Shown here one piece after another: positions 8,975 to 18,093 of a stretch of DNA of 64,000 bases (position 1 is the stretch's first letter; every line of letters begins with the position of its first letter). A program made the translations under genes and the position numbers. The notes beneath the pieces were generated by a model. That model searched no databases and was not told the DNA's origin. It saw only the letters and a program-made list of their open reading frames with translations. Source of the stretch: Candidatus Methanosphaera massiliense (GTDB taxonomy: Archaea > Methanobacteriota > Methanobacteria > Methanobacteriales > Methanobacteriaceae); NCBI RefSeq assembly GCF_028890305.1, contig NZ_JARBXM010000001.1:622501-686500 (forward strand), given 5' to 3'.

Positions 8975-9232
8975 ATGTCTAATAATAAAAATTCAGGGGA
9001 TAATTCAAAAGAGGATATTATTCAAAAAGGTAAATATGCTTTAATATTCATGGGTGGAGTAGCTGTAGGATTAGGACTAAAAAAAGTTGTTGATTCTCCA
9101 GAATTCCAAAATATTAAAGATAATGCAGCAGAGATGATAAATGATTATTTTAATCCTCAAGTAGAATACGTGAATGTAGATGATAATGACATTGTAGCTG
9201 ATGAATCAGCATCTCAGAATCAAACAGAATAA
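8975..9232 (+). CDS. Small single-pass membrane protein, unknown
   Basis: An 85-residue protein with a charged N-terminus, one hydrophobic glycine-rich segment (YALIFMGGVAVGLGL, about 24-38) and an acidic C-terminal tail. No known domain is recognised. ATG 8975 follows GGAG with a nine-base gap. The stop at 9230-9232 lies just before the ribosome site of the glycosyltransferase at 9247, so the two are very likely co-transcribed. A role in anchoring or assisting glycan synthesis would be a guess from position only. Confidence 0.7.
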   Translation: MSNNKNSGDNSKEDIIQKGKYALIFMGGVAVGLGLKKVVDSPEFQNIKDNAAEMINDYFNPQVEYVNVDDNDIVADESASQNQTE

Positions 9233-9246
9233 TTAGAGGGATTATT

Positions 9247-10179
9247 ATTAATAATGGGAGAGTATCTATAGTACTGCTTAATTGGAATGGTGAAGAGGAT
9301 ACTGTAGAATGTTTAGAATCATTAAAAAGAATAGATTATTCTGATTATGATATTTATTTAGTAGATAATGATTCAAAAGAAAATTCTGTTAATTATATAA
9401 AAAATTACCTTGAACATGATGATTATTATTCATTTGATATCAAAACTAAAAATGATTTAGATAATTATTATAAACCAGCAGATATTGATGTTTTATTTAT
9501 ATTGAATGATGAAAACAGTGGATTTGCTGGTGGTAATAATGTTGCTCTTAATTATATTTCAGAAAAGAAGATTTCTGATTATATAGTATTATTAAATAAT
9601 GATACAATAGTATCTAACGATTTTATTAATGGATTGCTTGATAAATTTAATGAATCTGATGATACAGGATTTGTTGGAATTAATCATTATTACTATGATA
9701 ATAGAACTACTTTACAAACTGTTGGTGGAGGTAAAGTTGATCTTGTTCATGGTGAGGCAATGGCTATTACTAGTAAGGGTACTGTGCATGATTTTGATTT
9801 TATAACTGGTTCTTGCATATTAATGTCCCTGAATATTTTATTAGATGTTGGTCTAATGAGTGAGGATTTCTTCATGTATTGGGAGGATGTAGACTGGTCT
9901 ACTATTGCACGTGAACATGGATATAAATTACGCGTATCAGACTATGGATATATATTTCACAAGGAAGGAGCATCAATAAAATCATTATCACGAATATATT
10001 ACCATACACGTAATAGAATATTCTATATGAAACGTCATACTACTGGTTTAAAGTACTATAAATTCATTATATACATAATTCTATACGTACTAAAAGAATC
10101 TGTTACAAACATGACAAAAAATAGTAGCTATTCAAAAACACTATTAAAAGGGCTAAAAGATGGATTATTAAAAAATTAA
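9247..10179 (+). CDS. GT2-type glycosyltransferase with apparent ATT start
   Basis: GT-A fold inverting glycosyltransferase of the rhamnosyltransferase-like GT2 group. The N-terminal SIVLLNWNG, the VDNDS segment, GFAGGNN and VLLNNDT motifs are all present in one frame, and the end resembles the paralogue at 11514. The frame is open from 9205, but it contains no ATG, GTG or TTG before the conserved core; the first is ATG 9502, which would delete the nucleotide-binding strand. The best start is ATT 9247, seven bases after GAGG (9236-9239), giving 310 residues beginning NNGRVSIVLLNWNG. The ATG at 9254 is out of frame and stops at once. A one-base sequencing or real frameshift near 9254 is the alternative explanation. 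Confidence 0.78.
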   Translation: MNNGRVSIVLLNWNGEEDTVECLESLKRIDYSDYDIYLVDNDSKENSVNYIKNYLEHDDYYSFDIKTKNDLDNYYKPADIDVLFILNDENSGFAGGNNVALNYISEKKISDYIVLLNNDTIVSNDFINGLLDKFNESDDTGFVGINHYYYDNRTTLQTVGGGKVDLVHGEAMAITSKGTVHDFDFITGSCILMSLNILLDVGLMSEDFFMYWEDVDWSTIAREHGYKLRVSDYGYIFHKEGASIKSLSRIYYHTRNRIFYMKRHTTGLKYYKFIIYIILYVLKESVTNMTKNSSYSKTLLKGLKDGLLKN

Positions 10180-10263
10180 TAATCTAAAAATATATAAAAT
10201 GATTTATAAAATAATAACTATTACACCAACCACAATTAATATGGATAAAAAGAGGATTGAAAC

Positions 10264-11511
10264 ATGACAGACAGAAAATTAAAGATTGCAGTTTTTCATA
10301 ATCTACCATCTGGGGGAGCAAAAAGGTCACTATACACCTATATAGATTATCTAACACAACAAGGACACACAGTAGATGTATATATACCAAGAACAGCAAA
10401 TGAAGATTACCTACCATTAGCACCTATAGCCAGCAACATGATAGAATATGATGTTCGTCCAAGTTTTATCAGAGAAAAAATCTATTCAATATTCAGTTAT
10501 GTACCAGCAATAATCAAAAGAGTATCCGTAAATAATGTAATGAAAACAGAAAAACAAATAGCAGAGGACATCAATAACTCAGATTATGATATTGTTTACT
10601 GTGAACAAGACCAATACACGATGACACCAGTAATACTAAAATATCTAAAAAAACCAACAGTATACTACTGTCAACAGCCTATCAGAAAAGACAGAATACT
10701 AAAAGTTGTCAATGACCAAAAAGAAAAAGTAGGCATATTCAATAATCCAATAATCAAACCATTTGCACAATACTTTGTAAACTACATAGAATCCAGGGAT
10801 TATGATAGGGACATGGCCTTTGCACAATATGGAGAAAATCTACTTGCAAATTCCTACTTCAGCCATGAATCAATACTCAAACAATATGGTAAAAACTCCT
10901 ACGTATCCTATATTGGTGTGGATACAACAATGTTTAAGCCATTAAACCTTGAACGTGACAATTTCGTATTATCCGTGGGTACATGTATACCACCAAAAGG
11001 ATTTGATTTTCTAATAAAATCAATAGCACACATACCAAAAGATAAAAGACCAGAATTAGTTGTTGTTGGAAATAGTAGTGATGAAGGATGGGTGAACTTC
11101 CTAAAAGAATTAGCAAGAAATAAAGATGTAGAATTAGATATTCTTACAATGATATCTGATGAAGATCTTATAAGATTATACAATAAAGCTAAGCTAGTAG
11201 TATACGCACCTTACCTTGAACCATTCGGTTATGTTCCATTAGAAGCAATGGCCTGTGGAACACCAGTAGTAGGTGTTAAAGAAGGTGGAGTTAGAGAATC
11301 AGTAAAACATAAAATAACAGGATTATTAGCTCCAAGAGATGAAAAATTATTTGCAGAAGCAATAGTTAAATTATCAGAAGACAAAGAATTATGGAATAAA
11401 TGTTCAGTAAATGGAGTTAAATATGTACATTCATTCTGGACACTAGAACATGCAGGAGAGAGATTATTAAATCACCTGTACCGAGTACTTGAAAAAGAAA
11501 AAGATGATTAA
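10264..11511 (+). CDS. GT4-type glycosyltransferase
   Basis: GT-B glycosyltransferase of 415 residues. The N-terminal acceptor domain starts with KIAVFHNLPSGGAKRSL, the typical glycine-rich loop. The C-terminal donor domain contains SVGTCIPPKGFDFL, and the catalytic acidic pair is Glu319/Glu327 in EPFGYVPLEAMACG. ATG 10264 follows AGAGGATTGAAAC. Only two bases separate its stop from the next ATG at 11514, so it is co-transcribed with the GT2 gene there. It acts on an unknown acceptor in the surface-glycan pathway. Confidence 0.88.
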   Translation: MTDRKLKIAVFHNLPSGGAKRSLYTYIDYLTQQGHTVDVYIPRTANEDYLPLAPIASNMIEYDVRPSFIREKIYSIFSYVPAIIKRVSVNNVMKTEKQIAEDINNSDYDIVYCEQDQYTMTPVILKYLKKPTVYYCQQPIRKDRILKVVNDQKEKVGIFNNPIIKPFAQYFVNYIESRDYDRDMAFAQYGENLLANSYFSHESILKQYGKNSYVSYIGVDTTMFKPLNLERDNFVLSVGTCIPPKGFDFLIKSIAHIPKDKRPELVVVGNSSDEGWVNFLKELARNKDVELDILTMISDEDLIRLYNKAKLVVYAPYLEPFGYVPLEAMACGTPVVGVKEGGVRESVKHKITGLLAPRDEKLFAEAIVKLSEDKELWNKCSVNGVKYVHSFWTLEHAGERLLNHLYRVLEKEKDD

Positions 11512-11513
11512 AA

Positions 11514-12485
11514 ATGACTAAGTCGACAAAGCCCTTGGTATCAATAATTTTACTAAATTGGAATGGTTATAAGGATACATTAGAAGCACTAGAATCATTA
11601 TATCAAATTAATTATCCAAATTATAATGTTATAGTGGTAGATAATCATTCAACTAACGATTCCATAGATAAAATAGAGCAATATGCTAAGGGTAATATTA
11701 AATTTGAAACAGAATATACAATGTTTCATGAAGAAAATAAGCCAATTGAATTGATAGAATTAGCAGAAGATGAATTAGACCATGCTGTTGATTATACCTC
11801 AACAGAAGATCAAAAAAAATTATTACTCATTAAGAACTTTGAAAACTATGGTTTTGCAAAGGGTAATAACATAGCAATGGATTACACACTAAAATACGAT
11901 AAACCCGATTATGTGTTACTATTGAATAATGATACAATAGTAGACCCTGATTTTCTTATTAATATGATTGATGTAGCACTAACAGATGGTAATATAGGTA
12001 TTGTAGGTCCTAAATTCTATTATTATGAATATAATCAATCACACAATAATGTATGGTGTATAGGAAATGTAGTAGATTTAAAACATTATCCGGGCCATCA
12101 TAGTATAATGGAAGAAGATAGTTATGATTTATCAAAGAATGTGATAGATTGTGATTGGGTTTCTGGTGCAGGTTTGTTAATTAAAAGCGAAGCAATACCT
12201 GAAGGTTATTTAGACACTAGTTTCTTCTTCGGATGTGAAGATGTTGATTTAGCAGTCACCGTAAGAAAGGAAGGCTATCGCATAGTATCTGTTATGGATT
12301 CTATCATATGGCATAAAGTTGGAATGTCTAGACATAAAAGTTCTACATTTCATACAGAATATAATCATGTGAAAACTAACCTACAATTTATTAAAAAATA
12401 TAATAAAAATTATTATAAGGATTTACCAAGATATATCGGTCAGATATTTAAATTGTATGTCAGGGCGATTATTAATAAATTCTAA
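11514..12485 (+). CDS. GT2-type glycosyltransferase
   Basis: GT-A glycosyltransferase (323 residues) of the rhamnosyltransferase-like group. VSIILLNWNGYKDT lies at the N-terminus, followed by VDNHSTNDS, NYGFAKGNN and LLNNDTIVDPDF for the metal/nucleotide site, with GCEDVDL in the acceptor-side helix region. It has an extra acidic insertion of roughly 50 residues between the first two motifs that the usual family core lacks. Close paralogue of the gene at 9247, suggesting duplication around the GT4 gene between them. It is translationally linked to the upstream GT4 (two-base gap) and is the last of the three plus-strand transferases. Confidence 0.88.
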   Translation: MTKSTKPLVSIILLNWNGYKDTLEALESLYQINYPNYNVIVVDNHSTNDSIDKIEQYAKGNIKFETEYTMFHEENKPIELIELAEDELDHAVDYTSTEDQKKLLLIKNFENYGFAKGNNIAMDYTLKYDKPDYVLLLNNDTIVDPDFLINMIDVALTDGNIGIVGPKFYYYEYNQSHNNVWCIGNVVDLKHYPGHHSIMEEDSYDLSKNVIDCDWVSGAGLLIKSEAIPEGYLDTSFFFGCEDVDLAVTVRKEGYRIVSVMDSIIWHKVGMSRHKSSTFHTEYNHVKTNLQFIKKYNKNYYKDLPRYIGQIFKLYVRAIINKF

Positions 12486-12683
12486 TAACTCTTCTTTTCA
12501 TTCATTCTCTTTTTAGTAGACGTAAATTGCTTTAAAAATCTATTTTTTAGGATATAATTTTAATAGTATTGTTGAATAAAAATAGTATTACATACTTCAT
12601 ATGGAGTCATGTTAATTATTTTACAATAAAATAAATTATCTTTGAAATGAATATAATAGATAATTTTAATAGGAGTTGTTAAG

Positions 12684-14468
12684 ATTAAGAAAGTACTTAT
12701 CTTAGTACTACTGACAATAGTATTAATAGGTATATCTGCAGTATCTGCAGAGGATAATAATCAAACATCTGCCTTAACAACAGGTAATAGTCAATCATTA
12801 TCTTCAAGTACAGCGGATACTCAGAGTATATCATCAAATATAGCTGCAGAATCGGATAATCATGTGAGCTCACAGTCAAATTCTACAGTAACTAAGAAAA
12901 ATACTTCAAGTATTCAAAAAACAACGAATAAATCAGTAAAACAATCAACACGAACTACATCCACTAAACACACTTCAACAATTACAGTGACAAACAAAAC
13001 AATAAAATACGGTAATAGTGTGACTTTAGTAGCAACCGTTGCTGATAAAACATTGAATAGTTATGCTAAAAGTGGAAAAGTAGTATTTAAGGTAAATGGT
13101 AAAACAGTTGGTTCTACAACAGTATCCAATGGAAAAGCTTACTATACTTACAACTCAAAATCATTAAGTGTTAAAACATATACCATATCTGCAGTATATG
13201 GTGGTAATTCCACAATAACAAGTAGTAGAAATACAGGTTATCTTAAAGTAATAAAACAAGCATCTTCGATGAGTGTAAGTAATAAATCTGTTAATGCTGG
13301 ATCATCAGTACAACTAGTAGCTACAATCGTCAATAGCCAAACTAATGCTTATATTACTGGTGGAAAAGTAGCATTTAAGATTAATGGTAAAACAGTAGGT
13401 TATGGAACTGTAAGTAATGGTAAAGCATATTATACATACAGTACTAAATCATTGGGTGCAAAATCATATAAAATAACTGCAACATATTCAGGTAATAATA
13501 AATATCAATCAACAACTGGCTCAGGGACATTAAAGGTTACTTCTGTCTCTTTCACATACTCACAGGTTAAAAATGCTGCAGTATATGTTAGAAATCAACT
13601 AGAATCTAACCATATGATTAAAACAGTAACGGTAGGAAGTACTACAATGGGAATTGAAGATTTCTTACCAATAATGATAAATATGGTTAATAATGTTAAA
13701 AACAAGAAAAGCTCAAGTAAGGTTGCATACCAGAATTATAATTCAATATCATCACAGACTGATACAATGTCTACAACAACATTGTATTTATCACAGATGA
13801 TAACTGTAGGAAATTCAGTGTTAACATTTTATAAAAATAATAATCGTCCGCCTACATATGTCACAGTAAATGGAAAGAAATTTGGATATTATAATATTAT
13901 TTACTCTTATAGTAAGATATTAGATGTATCTACGACTTCATACTTGCCTGCAACAACAAAGGTATATAATTGGAATTCAATACATCCAACAGTTGTAACG
14001 GCTAGAGCAATATATATTTCATCAGATAATATATATTCAAACACTAAGGATAAGGCATTTGTAAAGCAGATAAAATCATTACTTGAAGCTAAAGGATTTA
14101 AAGTATATACTTTAGGCATTGGTCCGAATACACATAATACTGCAATATGGTCTGGTTCATTACCAGATAATGCAGTTCAATTATCATTATTTGGTGGAGC
14201 TGATGCTGGAGTAATATATGATGTATGTACAAGAAGCTATATGAGAACAAAAGCTAATCGGTTAGTCTTCTTTGCATTCAATGCTAATACTGCTAAAAAT
14301 ATTACTGGATTAAGTTGGCTTGAAAGAGCACACGATGATAACTATAGTCCAAGTAGTTTTAAAGGTATAGCAAATCCGGATACATATCTTAAAAACCATG
14401 GATACGACTATATGTATTATACTAGTGCGTCACAAATAGTAACTGCATTAATAAAATACATTAGTTAA
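12684..14468 (+). CDS. Secreted protein with Ig-like and pseudomurein-binding-like repeats, apparent ATT start
   Basis: Predicted surface protein of 594 residues. A signal peptide (KKVLILVLLTIVLIGISAVSA, first ~22 residues) is followed by a Ser/Thr-rich linker and two tandem beta-rich Ig-like repeats at about 99-191 and 192-283, sharing GKTVG...VSNGKAYYTY. Two segments resembling pseudomurein-binding repeats follow at roughly 284-400, then a ~175-residue C-terminal domain seen, as I recall, in other Methanobacteriales surface proteins. The signal peptide is encoded only if translation begins at ATT 12684, eight bases after AGGAG (12671-12675). The first standard start candidates are far downstream and lose the signal. 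Likely role: non-covalent attachment to the cell wall, with an adhesin or wall-modifying function. Confidence 0.8.
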   Translation: MKKVLILVLLTIVLIGISAVSAEDNNQTSALTTGNSQSLSSSTADTQSISSNIAAESDNHVSSQSNSTVTKKNTSSIQKTTNKSVKQSTRTTSTKHTSTITVTNKTIKYGNSVTLVATVADKTLNSYAKSGKVVFKVNGKTVGSTTVSNGKAYYTYNSKSLSVKTYTISAVYGGNSTITSSRNTGYLKVIKQASSMSVSNKSVNAGSSVQLVATIVNSQTNAYITGGKVAFKINGKTVGYGTVSNGKAYYTYSTKSLGAKSYKITATYSGNNKYQSTTGSGTLKVTSVSFTYSQVKNAAVYVRNQLESNHMIKTVTVGSTTMGIEDFLPIMINMVNNVKNKKSSSKVAYQNYNSISSQTDTMSTTTLYLSQMITVGNSVLTFYKNNNRPPTYVTVNGKKFGYYNIIYSYSKILDVSTTSYLPATTKVYNWNSIHPTVVTARAIYISSDNIYSNTKDKAFVKQIKSLLEAKGFKVYTLGIGPNTHNTAIWSGSLPDNAVQLSLFGGADAGVIYDVCTRSYMRTKANRLVFFAFNANTAKNITGLSWLERAHDDNYSPSSFKGIANPDTYLKNHGYDYMYYTSASQIVTALIKYIS

Positions 14469-14559
14469 AACTCAAGAAAAAGTATTTTTCATTTTTTCTT
14501 CTTTTTTTTATAAAAATAGTTAATTATTAGGAATTTAATTCTAATTTTATAAAATATAA

Positions 14560-15678
14560 TTATTTATTTATTACAGATTCTATTGTTTCAGTAAATGCAT
14601 TGACCATGTTAGAATACTGAAACTTATTTTCAATAATTATTCTAGAATTCTTACCCATTATTTCCTCTGTAGTGTCATCACTAATAATTTGATACATTGC
14701 TGAATATAATTCATCACTATTTCTTTCTGGAACAATAAATCCATTATCTTTTATCATATCCGGGGCTGCTCCAACAGCAGTTGTAGCAATTACTGGATTA
14801 CCATAATACATTGCTTCATTTAATACGAAAACCCATGGATCACCCATACCCTCATTAATAGAAGGTATAACAACAAGATTGCTCTGTTGATAATAACTCT
14901 TCAATTGGTTATTATCTATTTTACCAGTAAATGTAACATTATCTATGTTATTATCACGCACATATTCTTTTAAAGTATCTTCTTCTGGGCCAGAACCAAT
15001 AATAATTAATTCAATATTATTTATTTGTCTTTTTAATTTAGAATATGCCTTAATTAGATAATCTACACCTTTACGTGGAATAAGACGTCCAACATATAAT
15101 ATTTTTTTATTATCATGACTTCTTTTAATGTTCTCATCATATCCAGAAATATTACTTACATTAGGCATTATATGAATATTATCTGATAATACACCGAGTT
15201 TGGTGAAGTATTCTTTATGAAGTGTTCCAGGTACAAGTATAGCGTCGGAGTGGGTTGTTATATACTTTATAACACGATTTAATATCTTTTCTTTGAAAGT
15301 GTTTTCTCTTTCCCAATCCCAATCTTCACGCCATATTATGAATGGTTTATTTTTTATCCGGGTCATCAGATGTAACATAATTGTTTCAATAAGTTCCTGA
15401 GCAGTGTCCCAGCTTCCTCCAACTACTACATCATAATTTCCTCCTGCTTTTTTAAAAAGTCCCTTACAAAATCCATGAGTATTAGGTAGTATGGTATAAT
15501 TCACACCTTCAAGACCTTCTATTTCATTGTTTATATTGTTGTCATAGATGTCTTTTATAACATTAATGTGTGTGAACACCAAATCTAAATCATAGATTTC
15601 GGATACTTTCTTGAAGAAAGGTAGCCTGTACCACATCGCTGTATTATGCGTAAATAGTATTTTTGTCTTGTGTGACAT
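14560..15678 (-). CDS. GT4-type glycosyltransferase
   Basis: GT-B glycosyltransferase of 372 residues. The N-terminus reads KTKILFTHNTAMWYRLPFF, a form common in transferases acting on polysaccharide precursors. The donor domain has ILYVGRLIPRKGVDYLI, and EGMGDPWVFVLNEAM replaces the common E-x7-E loop with an insertion that carries a WV pair. The ATG at 15678 follows GGAGATATTAACT. An earlier in-frame ATG at 15693 lies on the ribosome site and abuts the stop of the upstream gene, so I prefer 15678. It is the last gene of the minus-strand operon that starts near 19283 or 20398. Confidence 0.85.
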   Translation of the reverse strand: MSHKTKILFTHNTAMWYRLPFFKKVSEIYDLDLVFTHINVIKDIYDNNINNEIEGLEGVNYTILPNTHGFCKGLFKKAGGNYDVVVGGSWDTAQELIETIMLHLMTRIKNKPFIIWREDWDWERENTFKEKILNRVIKYITTHSDAILVPGTLHKEYFTKLGVLSDNIHIMPNVSNISGYDENIKRSHDNKKILYVGRLIPRKGVDYLIKAYSKLKRQINNIELIIIGSGPEEDTLKEYVRDNNIDNVTFTGKIDNNQLKSYYQQSNLVVIPSINEGMGDPWVFVLNEAMYYGNPVIATTAVGAAPDMIKDNGFIVPERNSDELYSAMYQIISDDTTEEIMGKNSRIIIENKFQYSNMVNAFTETIESVINK

Positions 15679-15693
15679 AGTTAATATCTCCAT

Positions 15694-18093
15694 TTATGGT
15701 ATTACTCGTTTATATATCTGTGAATCTCCATTATCATATATTTTACTTGACTTTACAAGTCCTTCATAAATTGGTATGTATTCTCCATTACCATAGAGGA
15801 ATGTTGAATGTTTAATATTATGATCTCGCAGGAACAGGTAACTACCTGGCTGCATATCCGACATATTCTTAGGATTTGTTGTTCTAATATCATTAAGCCA
15901 GTATAATAGTATATTACTAAATGCATCAGAGAATACTGTGTCATTGTCATTCACCCGGTAATCTCTAAACCATGCTACTCCTGCATATTCACCTTGACTA
16001 AATATTGGAGCATCAATTGAGCTATCTAATGGTAGTGTAGAGCTTTGTCCTAATTCTAAATCTATTAAACCAGTGTTCAATATGAAGAATACTACCATAA
16101 ATAATCCTATGACTTTAAATATGTTTTTATTCCTTTGTTCTAAGCTCATTGATTTAATGAATCCTATTGCAGAGTTACATATGTAATATAATCCTATTAC
16201 ACAGAATGGTGCAAGAACCACAAATGTTACCTCATAAATTCTCTGTAGACTAAGCTGACCTCTGAATGATGGTATGAATAATCCACATGCAAGTATAACC
16301 ATGTTAAATACTGCAAATGCATTATATTCTCTTGTGAAATGATAATACTTAGGTTTTATAAGATTCATTACAAATCCTACAATAATGAAGTATACTGATA
16401 AGAGAATTACTCTCTGAGCATTAATGCTAACAATATTCATGAATCTGAATGGCCACCAAATATGAAGAATCACAAGCACAGTGATTAATACAATTATGCC
16501 CTGTTTTCTTCTAAGACTCATATTAGTTAATTTAACAATGCTATCATGTATTCTAGGATATGATGTTATATCCTCTGGGTCAATATCCTTGGATATTTTC
16601 TTAAATATTTTATATCCAACAACTGCTATTATGATAACTAACCCAATACCTGCTAATATAAGCATAGGATGGACAGCACCTGAGACGGTTAATGTTTTAA
16701 CATTACCACTAACTATCTTTAAAGCATCAAATAAAGAAGCTATTGGCTTACTGTCTGCGGTAAGAGAATAATACACTATGATAAATCCAATGAAAAACAA
16801 TGACAAGGGTAAACTTATTGTCTGATCCTTTGTTTTGAAATATTTACCAAAGTATTTACGTTGAGCTCCACATTTAATCAAGATAGTGTTTAGTATATTA
16901 CCAAAACTGCTATGTAGTAATGTTAATGTTATGATAGTAGTAAGTAACATGAACATGAATAGGTATGTAATACTGTAATGTGATAGAATCAATCCAACAC
17001 CAAACAAGAGGTATAATAGTTTACGCTTGTTTTGTGGAATTTGTCTATCTATCATCAGCCATACTAGAAGCACAAGGAATATTTCAGCGATTTGCTGACG
17101 TGCCATTTGCACCATCCAACCATATGAAAACCCATTGTAGGCTATGAAGAAGAATGCTGCGAGGAATGCCACTTTACTTCCTGTGTGTTTTGCAAATATC
17201 TTATATAATCCCATACTTATTAATGAGAATAGAAATGGATAAATGAATTTTAAAATCCATGTTAACGTCATTCCAGATAATTTATTATATATAGGAGCAT
17301 ACATCACAACACTTAACATAGCATTATAGGCGTGTGGCCATGTATAATCCCATATACCATTCTTTATAACATATGTAGCAAACTGGTACTCGAAGAATAT
17401 GTCATATCCCCATATATGGTTAGATATTAAAACACTATAATATAATAAAGATATTGCAATACTGAAGATTGCTAAATGATAATATTCCTTTTTCAAGTAA
17501 CCCCAAGCCATAGCTAAAACTACAACACATATACAAAGTAATAATAATATTTGAATGCTATTATTATCATAGTACTGGTAAGTATATGCACCTATAATAG
17601 CAATTAAGGGTAACAGACAAATACAAAGGAATTGATTTGATGTTAATAATTCAAAACTTAACTTTGAACTACTTTCATGATAATAATCCCTATCAGTAAA
17701 GTATGATATCACTAGCAATACCATGTTATATATTGTGAATGTTACCAGTAATGGTATAGTCTCTATTGGATGAGCTATTCCAAACCAAGGATATACCTGA
17801 TTCATGAATAAACCAATTAACATCACAGATATTATACTCAAACCAACACTAAGCAGAGTAGTAAAAGTGTTTCCAAGATCATGTAGCTTAAGGTCTCTTA
17901 AAATTATTATACCTGGTATGAATCCTATGTATAATAATGTTATAATATCATTAAAGATAGGTATATGAATACTATTATTGGCAGCTATACCTACAATCCA
18001 CATTAAAACCTGGACTAATATAATTACAGCCGCAAATTCATTAAATTTCCAGTCATTTAATGTAAACATGTTTCGAACTTTCATAATATTCAT
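15694..18093 (-). CDS. Large polytopic membrane protein, DUF2206-like
   Basis: A 799-residue protein with roughly 18 hydrophobic segments spread over the first ~660 residues and a hydrophilic C-terminal domain of ~120 residues ending in KIYDNGDSQIYKRV. This layout (many membrane helices, short acidic loop after the first helices, extracellular C-terminal domain) is that of GT-C type transferases, flippase-linked polymerases and the archaeal DUF2206 family. I assign the last by recall. It overlaps the upstream GT4 gene by four bases and abuts the downstream GT4 gene, so it belongs to the glycan pathway. Candidate roles are polymerase, GT-C transferase or ligase. The start may be ATG 18093 or the ATG three codons later. 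Confidence 0.7.
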   Translation of the reverse strand: MNIMKVRNMFTLNDWKFNEFAAVIILVQVLMWIVGIAANNSIHIPIFNDIITLLYIGFIPGIIILRDLKLHDLGNTFTTLLSVGLSIISVMLIGLFMNQVYPWFGIAHPIETIPLLVTFTIYNMVLLVISYFTDRDYYHESSSKLSFELLTSNQFLCICLLPLIAIIGAYTYQYYDNNSIQILLLLCICVVVLAMAWGYLKKEYYHLAIFSIAISLLYYSVLISNHIWGYDIFFEYQFATYVIKNGIWDYTWPHAYNAMLSVVMYAPIYNKLSGMTLTWILKFIYPFLFSLISMGLYKIFAKHTGSKVAFLAAFFFIAYNGFSYGWMVQMARQQIAEIFLVLLVWLMIDRQIPQNKRKLLYLLFGVGLILSHYSITYLFMFMLLTTIITLTLLHSSFGNILNTILIKCGAQRKYFGKYFKTKDQTISLPLSLFFIGFIIVYYSLTADSKPIASLFDALKIVSGNVKTLTVSGAVHPMLILAGIGLVIIIAVVGYKIFKKISKDIDPEDITSYPRIHDSIVKLTNMSLRRKQGIIVLITVLVILHIWWPFRFMNIVSINAQRVILLSVYFIIVGFVMNLIKPKYYHFTREYNAFAVFNMVILACGLFIPSFRGQLSLQRIYEVTFVVLAPFCVIGLYYICNSAIGFIKSMSLEQRNKNIFKVIGLFMVVFFILNTGLIDLELGQSSTLPLDSSIDAPIFSQGEYAGVAWFRDYRVNDNDTVFSDAFSNILLYWLNDIRTTNPKNMSDMQPGSYLFLRDHNIKHSTFLYGNGEYIPIYEGLVKSSKIYDNGDSQIYKRVIP

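Noticed and set aside
9502-10179. Shorter GT2 coding region beginning at ATG 9502
   Set aside because: It would delete the conserved N-terminal nucleotide-binding strand, which is intact in the same frame upstream.
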